Positions 1-8,460 of a stretch of 64,000 bases of DNA are shown piece by piece (the first letter of the stretch is position 1; every line of letters starts with the position of its first letter). A model generated the notes under the pieces. The model did not search any database. It was not told the origin of the DNA and saw only the letters and a program-made list of their open reading frames with translations. The position numbers were made by a program, and so were the translations under genes. The DNA lies in the NCBI GenBank assembly GCA_017307755.1, contig JAFKGQ010000004.1:186001-250000 (forward strand), written 5' to 3'. The stretch comes from Chitinophagaceae bacterium. GTDB lineage: Bacteria > Bacteroidota > Bacteroidia > Chitinophagales > Chitinophagaceae.

Positions 1-11
1 TAAATTTACAC

Positions 12-1766
12 ATGGGAGGATTTTTTAAATCGTTTTTTGCCGCTTTGCTGGCGCTGGTCATTTTTACAGTGATCATAGTGTTTGTTCTTGCGGGTGTGGT
101 AGGCGGACTTTTATCCCCAAAAAAGCCGGCTATTGAGGCAAAATCAGTTCTTGTCATAGACCTTGCTCAATCGCTGCATGAACAAAAGCAGGACAACCCC
201 TTATCCGGACTGGGTTCGGAAGACCAATACGACGTCCCTGGTCTTTACGATCTCGTGCGGCTGATCCGGTATGCTAAAGGTGATTCGGCTGTCAGGGGGA
301 TCTATCTGAAATGTAATGACGACCCCAACGGTTTTGCCACCTGTGAGGAGATCCGCAATGCCCTGATAGACTTTAAAAAAGGCGGCAAATTCGTATATGC
401 ATACGGGGATGTAATCCCGCAGAAGGCATATTATATAGCCAATATTGCAGACAGGATATACTGCAACCCCAAGGGTAACATCGACTGGCGGGGGTTTTCT
501 GTAGAAATGACCTTTTTAAAAGGCGCGTTGGAAAAACTGAACATCCAGCCGCAGATATTCTATGCGGGTAAGTTCAAAAGCGCTACCGAACCCCTGAGGA
601 GTGATAAAATGACGGATGCCAATCGTCTTCAGCTTACCGAATTGTTAAATGATCTTTATAATCGGCTGCTATATACTACTGCTACAGCGCGTAAACTGGA
701 CACGACCGCACTGCGCAAATGCGTCAACGAACACCTGGTACAACGTCCGCGCGATGCCGTCGGCTTCGGGTTGATAGACGGCCTTCGTTACGACGATGAA
801 GTAAAGGATGAACTGCGGCAGCGTTTGAAGGTGGACAAACATGACCTTATCAATTTTGTCCCTATTGGCAAATACGAGAAGGCGGTAGACTATAAGGCCT
901 CCGGTAAAGATGTGATCAGCCTAATCTATGCGGAGGGGGATATAGTGGATGGCAAGGGTTCAAAAGAGGAGATAGGTTCGGATACTTACCGCTGGCTGGT
1001 CCGCAAGGCCCGTTTTGATAAGGATGTAAAGGCCATCGTTATCCGTGTGAACTCAGGCGGCGGCAGTTCGCTGGCCAGTGAGAATATATGGCGGGAGATC
1101 AGCCTGGCCAGAAAAGAAAAGCCTGTTGTCATCAGTTTTGGGGACGTGGCGGCCTCCGGAGCTTATTATTTTTCCTGCAATGCCGACAGCGTGTTTGCTA
1201 TGCCGGGGACCATTACGGGTTCTATCGGCGTATTTATCGTGGTCCCCAATCTCCAGAACTTTTTTAAGGATAAGCTGGGCGTTACTTTTGATGGTGTGAA
1301 GACGGCCCCCGAAGCCGACCCGCTGACTGTCACCAGGCCATTGACGCCTTTCCAGCAAAAGTCCTTGCAGGCGGGTATCGACAGCACTTATTTGGATTTT
1401 AAGACCCGTGTAGCGGATGGGCGGAACAGGACCATCGATTATGTGGACAGCATCGGTCAGGGGCGTGTGTGGAGTGGTGTCAAAGGACTTGACGTGGGGT
1501 TGGTAGATCGTCTTGGCACGTTGCAGGATGCTATTGACTGCGCCGCCCGGATGGCCAAGACCCATGATTACAGGCTGAAAGAATATCCCGAGCCAAAAAG
1601 CTTTCTTGACCAGCTATTGGGCGGGTATAAAAAAACGATGAGTGTAAAGGCTATGAAGGATGAATTAGGAGAGGATGGCTATAAGACCTGGAACACGATA
1701 AAAAAAGTAAAGGCGTTGGTTGGCATCAGCCAGGCAAAATTGCCTTTTGATCTCACGATTGAATAA
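12..1766 (+). CDS. sppA: Signal peptide peptidase SppA, 67K type
   Basis: Membrane-anchored serine protease that degrades cleaved signal peptides. The protein has 584 residues, as expected for the long (two-domain) SppA form. One N-terminal membrane segment spans about residues 8-34. The N-terminal domain carries the catalytic lysine motif GKFKSATEP (Lys189), and the C-terminal domain carries the nucleophile in DVAASGAYY (Ser382), so the Ser/Lys dyad is intact. GTITGSIGVF after the nucleophile is typical of the family. The start at 12 places the membrane anchor at the N-terminus. The next gene begins 29 nt downstream on the same strand and may be co-transcribed. The assignment is firm; in vivo substrates are not shown by sequence. 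Confidence 0.95.
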   Translation: MGGFFKSFFAALLALVIFTVIIVFVLAGVVGGLLSPKKPAIEAKSVLVIDLAQSLHEQKQDNPLSGLGSEDQYDVPGLYDLVRLIRYAKGDSAVRGIYLKCNDDPNGFATCEEIRNALIDFKKGGKFVYAYGDVIPQKAYYIANIADRIYCNPKGNIDWRGFSVEMTFLKGALEKLNIQPQIFYAGKFKSATEPLRSDKMTDANRLQLTELLNDLYNRLLYTTATARKLDTTALRKCVNEHLVQRPRDAVGFGLIDGLRYDDEVKDELRQRLKVDKHDLINFVPIGKYEKAVDYKASGKDVISLIYAEGDIVDGKGSKEEIGSDTYRWLVRKARFDKDVKAIVIRVNSGGGSSLASENIWREISLARKEKPVVISFGDVAASGAYYFSCNADSVFAMPGTITGSIGVFIVVPNLQNFFKDKLGVTFDGVKTAPEADPLTVTRPLTPFQQKSLQAGIDSTYLDFKTRVADGRNRTIDYVDSIGQGRVWSGVKGLDVGLVDRLGTLQDAIDCAARMAKTHDYRLKEYPEPKSFLDQLLGGYKKTMSVKAMKDELGEDGYKTWNTIKKVKALVGISQAKLPFDLTIE

Positions 1767-1795
1767 CCCTGACATTTTATTCCGACATTTGCCGT

Positions 1796-2902
1796 ATGGC
1801 AGAAAAATATAGCCAGCTGAGGGCGATGCTGGCAATTACAAAAGGAAGTCTGAAAGCTATTTTTAGAAGCCCTTCCTCCGTAGCCTTCAGCTTTGGGTTC
1901 CCTCTTGTATTCATCCTGGTGTTTGGGTTTATCAATGGCGGCGGGCCTTCTATTAGCGTGGCATTGGCTAATAGGGCGGATACGGCGAGCAGCGTGATAA
2001 AAGGACTGCTGTCTCATTCTGTGGTCAGATTGTCGAAGAATACAGATGCTCTTTCTATCCGGAGGGATCTGGAAAAAGGCAGGATCGGCGCTGTCCTATC
2101 CATTGATTCCGGCAGGTCCGCCATGGGGTTTCCGCAGTATCATATCCATTTGCTGACATCTTCGGCCAGCGGAGACAAATATCCTATCGTTAAAATGGCG
2201 CTGGCGCAGGTGATACAACAGGCAGAGCAGGATAATATACCGCCGCAGTACCGGCTGATCAGCGTGGACGAACTGCCTGTGATCCAGGGCAGAAAATATG
2301 CCATGATCGACTTTATACTCCCGGGCATGCTGGGGTTCTCACTGTTGAGCGCGGCCATCTTTGGGGTGGCCTTTCTTTTTTTTAGTCTCCGCCAGCAATT
2401 GGTGCTAAAGCGTTTTTATGCCACTCCTATCAGTAAGAAATATATCGTTCTGGGAGAAGGCCTTGCCAGGGTGCTGTTCCAACTGATAACGGCTGTCGTC
2501 ATCATCGTCATTGGTAAGGTGGCCTTTCATTTTACCCTCGTGCATGGCTGGGTCACTTTATTGGAAATGCTGACCCTGAGTTTGTTTGGGCTCATCGTAT
2601 TTATGGGTTTTGGATTCATCATCAGCAGCGTGGCAAAAAGTGAGAGTACCATCCCACCGTTTGCCAACCTGTTTACCCTGCCCCAGTTCCTGCTAGGAGG
2701 GACTTTCTTTTCTATAGATGTTTTTCCTGCCTGGCTGCAGAAGATATGCGAGATATTACCGCTTAAACAGCTGAACGACGCCATGCGTAATGTGGCTTTC
2801 GAAGGGGCGCATATTACCGATTGCGGCAAGCAGCTGGGTATTCTCGCCCTTTGGGGTATTGTCGTGTATACTGTCGCCATAAAAGTATTCAAATGGGAAT
2901 AA
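1796..2902 (+). CDS. ABC-2 type transporter permease
   Basis: Integral membrane subunit of an ABC exporter (ABC-2 family). An N-terminal segment at about residues 26-48 enters the membrane, a periplasmic domain of roughly 120 residues follows, and five or six hydrophobic segments fill the C-terminal half. This is the usual YhgE/NatB/DrrB-like topology. The C-terminal signature region reads PQFLLGGTFFSIDVFPAWLQ, typical of ABC-2 permeases. No ATPase gene lies beside it in the window, so the partner must be encoded elsewhere. It overlaps the start of the next gene by 10 nt, which suggests translational coupling. Substrate unknown. Confidence 0.85.
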   Translation: MAEKYSQLRAMLAITKGSLKAIFRSPSSVAFSFGFPLVFILVFGFINGGGPSISVALANRADTASSVIKGLLSHSVVRLSKNTDALSIRRDLEKGRIGAVLSIDSGRSAMGFPQYHIHLLTSSASGDKYPIVKMALAQVIQQAEQDNIPPQYRLISVDELPVIQGRKYAMIDFILPGMLGFSLLSAAIFGVAFLFFSLRQQLVLKRFYATPISKKYIVLGEGLARVLFQLITAVVIIVIGKVAFHFTLVHGWVTLLEMLTLSLFGLIVFMGFGFIISSVAKSESTIPPFANLFTLPQFLLGGTFFSIDVFPAWLQKICEILPLKQLNDAMRNVAFEGAHITDCGKQLGILALWGIVVYTVAIKVFKWE

Positions 2903-3417
2903 TCCGTATAATCAAGTTTCTTTTTATTAGCGATGTTGTCCTCTTTGGGGTGCTTACCGCCCTTTCATTATTGTTCCCCTCGCAGCTGCGGATGTCGCGC
3001 GCGATCAATGTGGCGGCTTCCAGGGAGAGGATCCGGGGGGCGGTGGAAGACCTTCATCGATGGGAGGAGTGGAATACATTTATACGCACTACTCCGCTGA
3101 CGGGGAAGACTTTTTCTTCGCCGGCTTCCGGCAAGGGGGCATTTCTGCATTCCGACCAGTTGGCGCTGGAGATCACAGGCTCGGCGCCAGATTCCGTGGC
3201 ACTGGACTGGCGGCTGTCGAGTGGCAAACATTTTAAAGGGGGGTATAACATCCTGGGGAACGAAGGGGACAGTATCACCATCCAATCCTGGTTCGACTTT
3301 CATTTCCGCTGGTATCCCTGGGAGAAATTAGGGATACTCGTATATGACAAACAATTTGGACCCCTGATGGAAGAATCCCTGATGGATTTGAAGCATTATC
3401 TGGAAAAGTCCCCATAA
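2893..3417 (+). CDS. SRPBCC-family (polyketide cyclase/START-like) protein
   Basis: Small protein of 174 residues with one N-terminal hydrophobic segment (about residues 5-25) followed by a START-like fold. The segment RAINVAASRERIRGAVEDLHRWEEWNTF is the usual first strand and helix of SRPBCC proteins, which bind hydrophobic ligands. I place the start at the ATG at 2893, inside the last codons of the permease, because the downstream protein begins with a clean membrane anchor there. Upstream in-frame codons only read through the permease. Function is unknown; coupling to the permease suggests lipid or envelope work, but this is inference. Confidence 0.7.
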   Translation: MGIIRIIKFLFISDVVLFGVLTALSLLFPSQLRMSRAINVAASRERIRGAVEDLHRWEEWNTFIRTTPLTGKTFSSPASGKGAFLHSDQLALEITGSAPDSVALDWRLSSGKHFKGGYNILGNEGDSITIQSWFDFHFRWYPWEKLGILVYDKQFGPLMEESLMDLKHYLEKSP

Positions 3418-3496
3418 CTTTATGTACGGTAGATAGATCTTGTGACAATGTAATATGTTTGTATACCATCAATTTTAACCATCAAATGTTGCAAGT

Positions 3497-3997
3497 ATGA
3501 AAAAAGCTCTTTTATTGTCGACGATCCTGTTTATTGGACTGGCGGCCTTTAGCCAGGAAACAAAGAAGCGCGCCAGTCCGCATGATACACTGCGTGCAAA
3601 AGACCTCACCGTTACCTATGGCCGTCCTTATAAAAAAGGCCGCGAGATCTTTGGAAAGCTGGAGCCGTACGGCAAGGTATACCGTTGCGGCGCCGATGAA
3701 GCTACGCAGATCACTTTTAACAAGGATGTGACTTTTGGCGGCAAGCCCGTTAAGGCCGGTACGTACACGCTCTTTGTCATTCCGGAGGAAAAACAATGGA
3801 CCATCATCCTCAACTCCAAGCTGGGACAATGGGGTGCTTATGACTATGACAAGAATAAGGGTCAGGATGTATTACAGACGGTAGTGCCTGTAAAGATGCT
3901 GTCTTCGCCTGTGGAGCAACTGACCATTTCCCGTCCGGCTGCTGGTCTGACCATCGCCTGGGATAAGACGGAGGTAAATGTTCCTATAAAGGGATAA
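3497..3997 (+). CDS. Secreted DUF2911 protein
   Basis: Exported protein of 166 residues with a clear signal peptide (MKKALLLSTILFIGLAAFSQ). The mature part is a DUF2911 domain: DLTVTYGRPYKKGREIFGKL followed by YRCGADEATQITF and AGTYTLFVIPEEKQWTIILN are family hallmarks. The domain is common in Bacteroidota and has no established biochemical role. A strong hairpin with a T-run follows the stop codon, so this gene ends its transcript here. It is probably monocistronic, with an AT-rich leader at 3418-3496. Confidence 0.85.
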   Translation: MKKALLLSTILFIGLAAFSQETKKRASPHDTLRAKDLTVTYGRPYKKGREIFGKLEPYGKVYRCGADEATQITFNKDVTFGGKPVKAGTYTLFVIPEEKQWTIILNSKLGQWGAYDYDKNKGQDVLQTVVPVKMLSSPVEQLTISRPAAGLTIAWDKTEVNVPIKG

Positions 3998-4012
3998 TAA
4001 AAATTATTAGCG

Positions 4013-4036
4013 GCCCGGTCTACGACCGGGCTTTTT
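4013..4036 (+). terminator. Rho-independent terminator between convergent genes
   Basis: GCCCGGTC, loop TAC, GACCGGGC, then TTTTTG. The 8-bp GC stem is perfect. It terminates the DUF2911 gene on the plus strand. The stem lies in the last codons and stop of the convergent bioA gene, so the two 3' ends interlock. Confidence 0.9.
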
Positions 4037-5321
4037 GTTTGTCTTTTATAAAGGCTTCAAGGAAGTCGTATATTCTCTCCAATTCCTCGTCCGTAATACA
4101 ATATGGCGGCATGATATAGACGGTATTGCCCAGTGGACGGAGATAGATGCCATGTTCCATTGCCTCCCGGGTAATTTCAGCGCCGATGGCGTTGATATAG
4201 CCATCCTCACCCAGGTTGACCTCAAAAGCAATCACAGTACCCAATATGCGCACATTGCGGATGACGTCATAGGCCCCGAGTTTTTTTGCAAAAGCGCTAT
4301 GACGGGTATTGATCTCCCGGATGCGGCGCAAACAGTCCGGGGCCAGCAGCAGATCAAGGCTTGCCAAGGACGCTGTACAGGCCAGGGGGTTTGCCGTGAA
4401 GGAATGTCCATGGAAAAGGGTCTTGCGTCTGTCGTCGCTGAGAAAGGCTTCGAATACCTGCTCCGTAGCCGCGGTGACCCCCAGGGCCATCGTGCCTCCG
4501 GTGAGTCCCTTGCTGAGACAGATAATGTCTGCCTGTTGGGTAAGGTAGGAACCAGCGAACAATTCTCCCGTACGTCCGAATCCCGTCAGCACTTCATCGG
4601 CAATACAGAGAATGCCTTGTTGTTTTGCAGCTGCCAGCAGCATGTCGAGGTAGGGAGCTTCGTACATGTGCATCCCTCCGGCAGCCTGTAAAAGGGGTTC
4701 ATAAATAAAACAGGCGATGTCTTCTCCCTGTTCCCGGAGAAAGGCTTGCAACTCCCCGATGTTTTGTCCGCCCGGAGCATCGATGAACACCGGCTCAAAC
4801 AAATAGTCCCGGAAGGCAGCGGTAAATATGCTGCGCTCGCTGACGCTCATGGAACCAAAAGTGTCGCCGTGATAGGAATTGCGCAGGGCGAGTATCTTTC
4901 TGCGTCGGGCGTTGCCGTCATTTTTCCAATACTGAACGGCCATTTTTATGGCTACTTCCACTGCGGTGGACCCATTATCCGAATAAAATACCTTGGAGAA
5001 GCTGCCCGGAAGCAAGGGTAACAGCCGTTCGGCCAGTGTTACCGCCGGTTCATGGGTAAATCCGGTAAAAATGACATGCTCCAGCCGGAGGGCCTGCTCA
5101 TAGATCTTTTCAGCAATATAAGGATGCCCATGTCCGTGTATGTTCACCCACCAGCTGCTGATAGCGTCGATATAAGATTTGCCTTTATCATCCCATAACA
5201 AGCTACCTTTGCCTTGCACTACAGGGATAGGGGATAATTTATGCTTATGCTGGGTGTAGGGATGCCAGATTACCTGGTGATCCCTGTCTGTTAATGATTT
5301 TGATGTCGATCTCGTTTGCAT
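4020..5321 (-). CDS. bioA: Adenosylmethionine-8-amino-7-oxononanoate aminotransferase
   Basis: PLP-dependent class III aminotransferase of biotin synthesis. It transfers the amino group of S-adenosylmethionine to 7-keto-8-aminopelargonate to give 7,8-diaminopelargonate. The 433-residue length fits. DHQVIWHPYTQHK at the N-terminus, SSWWVNIHGHGHPYI, the PLP site DEVLTGFGRTG, and the Schiff-base lysine region CLSKGLTGGTMALGVT are all BioA-like. It stands alone; no bioB, bioD or bioF lies nearby, so the biotin pathway is scattered in this genome. It faces the sigma factor gene divergently across an 84-bp gap. Confidence 0.93.
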   Translation of the reverse strand: MQTRSTSKSLTDRDHQVIWHPYTQHKHKLSPIPVVQGKGSLLWDDKGKSYIDAISSWWVNIHGHGHPYIAEKIYEQALRLEHVIFTGFTHEPAVTLAERLLPLLPGSFSKVFYSDNGSTAVEVAIKMAVQYWKNDGNARRRKILALRNSYHGDTFGSMSVSERSIFTAAFRDYLFEPVFIDAPGGQNIGELQAFLREQGEDIACFIYEPLLQAAGGMHMYEAPYLDMLLAAAKQQGILCIADEVLTGFGRTGELFAGSYLTQQADIICLSKGLTGGTMALGVTAATEQVFEAFLSDDRRKTLFHGHSFTANPLACTASLASLDLLLAPDCLRRIREINTRHSAFAKKLGAYDVIRNVRILGTVIAFEVNLGEDGYINAIGAEITREAMEHGIYLRPLGNTVYIMPPYCITDEELERIYDFLEAFIKDKQKARS

Positions 5322-5405
5322 GGAGGGGCAAATTTACGGGGGTAAGAGGATTTTTCATGCAACGGTAGGTACAGTTTAATTGTCAAAGAGTTTAACAAAT
5401 AAGGG

Positions 5406-5966
5406 ATGGATTATCACCAGCTGGTAAAAGACTGTTTGAGAGGGGATACGGCTGCCCAAAGGCGGTTGTATGAGCATTTCGCGGGAAATATGCTGGGGGT
5501 ATGCTACCGGTATACAAAATCCATGGTTGATGCAGAAGATGTTCTGCAAGAAGGTTTTATAATGGTGTTTAAAAACCTGCATCAATTTAATTTTACGGGT
5601 GAGCTGGGAGGATGGGTAAGAAGGATCATGGTGAATACGGCCATCAACTATCTCAAAAAACACAGCCGTTACCAAACGGAGCTCCTTTTTACGGAGGGGG
5701 TACTTCATCCCGTCTCTGACGATGACCCGGAAGTGTCATTGAGTACCAAGGAACTGGCAGATCTGATCCGGCAACTGCCCCCGGGATACCAAACGATATT
5801 CAATCTGCACGCTGTCGAAGGCTATAGCCATGTGGAGATCGGTAAGATATTAGGCATCAATGAGGGAACCTCCCGGAGTCAATATGCCAGGGCCAGGTCC
5901 CTGCTGATAAGTTGGATAAAAAAACTATCGGCTGTAAACAAAAATGAGACGTATGCACGACCCTAA
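5406..5966 (+). CDS. ECF RNA polymerase sigma factor (sigma-70 family)
   Basis: Extracytoplasmic-function sigma factor of 186 residues with only regions 2 and 4. Region 2 spans about residues 20-85 (YRYTKSMVDAEDVLQEGFIMVFKNLHQF, the -10-binding helix). Region 4 spans about residues 120-175 (LPPGYQTIFNLHAVEGYSHVEIGKILGINEGTSRSQYARAR, the helix-turn-helix). Its last codons overlap the next gene, which suggests a sigma and partner module. No FecR-type anti-sigma gene or SusCD genes adjoin it. It is about 13 kb from the Cas12f-like gene and on the opposite strand, so there is no positional reason to link them. Confidence 0.92.
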   Translation: MDYHQLVKDCLRGDTAAQRRLYEHFAGNMLGVCYRYTKSMVDAEDVLQEGFIMVFKNLHQFNFTGELGGWVRRIMVNTAINYLKKHSRYQTELLFTEGVLHPVSDDDPEVSLSTKELADLIRQLPPGYQTIFNLHAVEGYSHVEIGKILGINEGTSRSQYARARSLLISWIKKLSAVNKNETYARP

Positions 5967-7425
5967 ATTCGAGAAAGAAGTACAGCAAAAACTGCAAGAG
6001 CTGTCGTTCAGCCCTTCAGAAGCTGTATGGTCCAACATAGATCGTGCCGTGAACGGTGAGAAAAAGCGCAGGGTGCCCGTTTTCTGGCTCTTCCTGCTGC
6101 CTGCACTCACACTAACGGGTATGGGTGTGGTCTATTTTTCCGCCAGAACAAGTACGGCACATAAGAATATCGTAAAGAGTACGGTTGTAGCTCCAACGGT
6201 CGCACCCCCTGCCGCATCAACAGGCACAACCGGGACGACTGCAACGACTGCGACAGCAAGAACAACTCCCACAACAGGCAGCACACAGCCATCCCGTGAT
6301 ATCCCGGCAGAGGGTCGAAGTGGACATTCGCCAGAAGTCGTACACAACGGACATCCGTCAGCAGATGGATATTCGCCGGCAGGCGGACATAATACCAGCA
6401 TCCATTCTGTCAACAGGCTGCCGATACGGCAACGGGACATGACGGACAATGCTCCGGAGGAGGTCCGACAGGAGGTGAAGGTGAGGACGGAAGAGCTACC
6501 CCAACACCCGATGGTTGTCCAGACAGCCCCGGCCACGGCTATAACAGCCGAACGGGCGAACCTTCCTGGTCTGAATGTCTTTGATCATCATTTCTCTGTC
6601 ACTGCCGCCGGCCGTTTGTCCTCCAGGAGCAGGACTGCTGCAGTTACAACGGGGCCTATTCAGCTAAAGCCTAAGTATACGTGGGAGGCAGGCTTTGCAG
6701 GCGGCATAGGAATGTCCTCTTTGAACAGGACATTGTTCCAGCAACCTTCGGCAGTGGCCTCCGATGTGCGTCAGAACACGAATACTTCTACTGCGATCAC
6801 CGGCGCCCCCAAAGCATATACTTCGAAGATACAGCCTGACCTGTCATATTGGGCAGGTATCGTCGTGCAAAGACCGCTTGACAAAAGGTTTACCCTCTCT
6901 CTTGGATTGAGCCTTCATTACTATTCTACAAAGATCCAGGTAGGAGAAAAGGTGGTCGCCCCATCTAGCTATTACTATACCCAATCCCTCTTTACTACCC
7001 AGGCTCCTCAGGCACAGGCGAACGTGTATCCCTACTATTCCGTAGGGGACAATGACATATATACGAATCGTTATTATTTCCTTGAACTGCCGGGCTCCAT
7101 ACTTTGGCAGGTGAACCATAGCCGCAACCTGCCTTTGTTCTGGGAGGGCGGGTTCTCGCTTGCTTATTTAGTAAGCTCAAATGCTCTTTACTATAACTCA
7201 AAGTCCACTACCTTTTATAAGGATGGCAGCATGACCAATAAGACCCAGCTCAACCTGGCCACGGCATTATTGGTGGGGCTTCCTATCAAGGGCATGCGGC
7301 TTCAGGCCGGACCACAGGTGCAGTATGGAGTCACCAGTCTGCAAAACAACGGAGGAACCAACGGACAACATCTGTTCTATGGGGGACTTCGGGTCGTATT
7401 GCTGCCGGGGAAAGCTAAAAAATAG
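5953..7425 (+). CDS. Sigma-factor-coupled membrane protein with C-terminal beta-barrel-like domain
   Basis: Protein of 490 residues. Residues 1-40 are charged and cytoplasm-like (MHDPKFEKEVQQKLQELSFS...). A single membrane helix spans about 41-62 (VPVFWLFLLPALTLTGMGVVYF). A Thr/Ala/Pro-rich linker of about 100 residues follows, and then a region with alternating aromatic strands resembling an outer-membrane barrel (about 260-490). The pairing of an ECF sigma gene with such a protein recurs in Chitinophagaceae. The N-terminal tail could act as an anti-sigma segment, but that is inference. I prefer the ATG at 5953; the ATG at 5944 is an alternative. Both overlap the sigma gene. Confidence 0.7.
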   Translation: MHDPKFEKEVQQKLQELSFSPSEAVWSNIDRAVNGEKKRRVPVFWLFLLPALTLTGMGVVYFSARTSTAHKNIVKSTVVAPTVAPPAASTGTTGTTATTATARTTPTTGSTQPSRDIPAEGRSGHSPEVVHNGHPSADGYSPAGGHNTSIHSVNRLPIRQRDMTDNAPEEVRQEVKVRTEELPQHPMVVQTAPATAITAERANLPGLNVFDHHFSVTAAGRLSSRSRTAAVTTGPIQLKPKYTWEAGFAGGIGMSSLNRTLFQQPSAVASDVRQNTNTSTAITGAPKAYTSKIQPDLSYWAGIVVQRPLDKRFTLSLGLSLHYYSTKIQVGEKVVAPSSYYYTQSLFTTQAPQAQANVYPYYSVGDNDIYTNRYYFLELPGSILWQVNHSRNLPLFWEGGFSLAYLVSSNALYYNSKSTTFYKDGSMTNKTQLNLATALLVGLPIKGMRLQAGPQVQYGVTSLQNNGGTNGQHLFYGGLRVVLLPGKAKK

Positions 7426-7434
7426 GATCAGAAC

Positions 7435-8376
7435 TTAATCTCCCGGAGGAGGCGCAATGAACTGCAGGTTCCGGCGGATGCCCGCGTATCGGGCACGCTT
7501 CAACGCAGAATGCCGGAAGATCTCCTTAAAACTTTCCTCTGTCAGCTCTTCCCACTCAGCTGTACGGAAATGAAGGATGGCAGGAATAGGAGAAAATGCC
7601 GTTTCCGTAGAGGGCTTGGAAAAACGGTTCCAGGGGCATACATCCTGACAGGTGTCGCAGCCGAATAACCAGTCCTGGAATTTTCCTTTCATGGCATCCG
7701 GTATCAGCAGGTCTTTTAGCTCGATGGTAAAATAGGAGATACATCGACTGCCATCCACCACTTTCTCCGTTGAGATGGCGTCGGTGGGACAGGCATCTAT
7801 GCATTTCCGGCAACTGCCGCAGTAATCTCCTGCAAAAGGAACATCATAATCAAGTTCAAGGTCTACGATGAGCGTTGCAATAAAGAAAAAGGACCCCGCC
7901 TGTTTATGCAGAAGATTCCCGTTCTTGCCTACCCAGCCCAGTCCGCTGCGGACCGCCCAGCTTCTTTCCAGCACAGGGGCGCTGTCTACAAACCCCCGGC
8001 CTTCTATCTCGCCGATGCCCTCCCGCATCTGTCTCAATAATTCATTGAGTTTACTGCGAATAACTTCATGATAATCTTGCCCATAGGCATATTTCGCTAC
8101 GCGCGGGGCAGCAGCCGGGAGGTGTTCACGGCCCGGGAAATAATTTAATAGAAGGGTGATGACGGATTTAGCCCCCGGCACCAGTTTACAGGGGTCGATC
8201 CGGAGATCGAAGTGTTTTTCCATGTAGTGCATGGACCCATGCATGCCTTTGTTGAGCCATTGTTCCAGCCGGCGGGCATCTTCATCCAACCGTTGGGCTT
8301 TTGCAATGCCACAGTAGTCAAACCCCAGGTCCCTTGTCCACTCTTTGATCCACTTCGTATGATTATTTTTTGTCAA
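7435..8376 (-). CDS. queG: Epoxyqueuosine reductase QueG
   Basis: Cobalamin and iron-sulfur enzyme that reduces epoxyqueuosine to queuosine in tRNA, the last step of queuosine synthesis. In 313 residues it shows the family core FVDSAPVLERSWAVRSGLGWVGKNGNLL and two four-cysteine cluster motifs, CGSCRKCIDACPTDAI and CDTCQDVCPWN. The reading frame begins with TTG at 8376; no ATG lies between it and the conserved RDLGFDYCGIAKA segment, so the TTG start is likely. It is shorter than the E. coli protein, which has a C-terminal HEAT-like extension. It is convergent with the preceding gene (9-bp gap). Confidence 0.93.
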   Translation of the reverse strand: MTKNNHTKWIKEWTRDLGFDYCGIAKAQRLDEDARRLEQWLNKGMHGSMHYMEKHFDLRIDPCKLVPGAKSVITLLLNYFPGREHLPAAAPRVAKYAYGQDYHEVIRSKLNELLRQMREGIGEIEGRGFVDSAPVLERSWAVRSGLGWVGKNGNLLHKQAGSFFFIATLIVDLELDYDVPFAGDYCGSCRKCIDACPTDAISTEKVVDGSRCISYFTIELKDLLIPDAMKGKFQDWLFGCDTCQDVCPWNRFSKPSTETAFSPIPAILHFRTAEWEELTEESFKEIFRHSALKRARYAGIRRNLQFIAPPPGD

Positions 8377-8460
8377 ATGTATTATTTTAATCTTTGGGGA
8401 GTTTTATGAACAGGACAATTTCAGTATTTTGTCGCCGTTTCAAGCTTAATTGATCTCCCC

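Noticed and set aside
1053..1565. Long minus-strand open frame inside sppA
   Set aside because: It lies wholly antisense to a well-supported gene, has no recognisable domain, and reflects codon bias of the sense strand.
2821..2892. Upstream start for the SRPBCC-like protein
   Set aside because: These codons overlap the permease coding sequence and add a hydrophilic stretch before the membrane anchor; the ATG at 2893 is the better start.
5406..5966. ECF sigma factor as partner of the Cas12f-like protein
   Set aside because: It is 13 kb away, on the other strand, and already paired with an overlapping membrane-protein gene. A functional link cannot be excluded but nothing in the sequence supports it.
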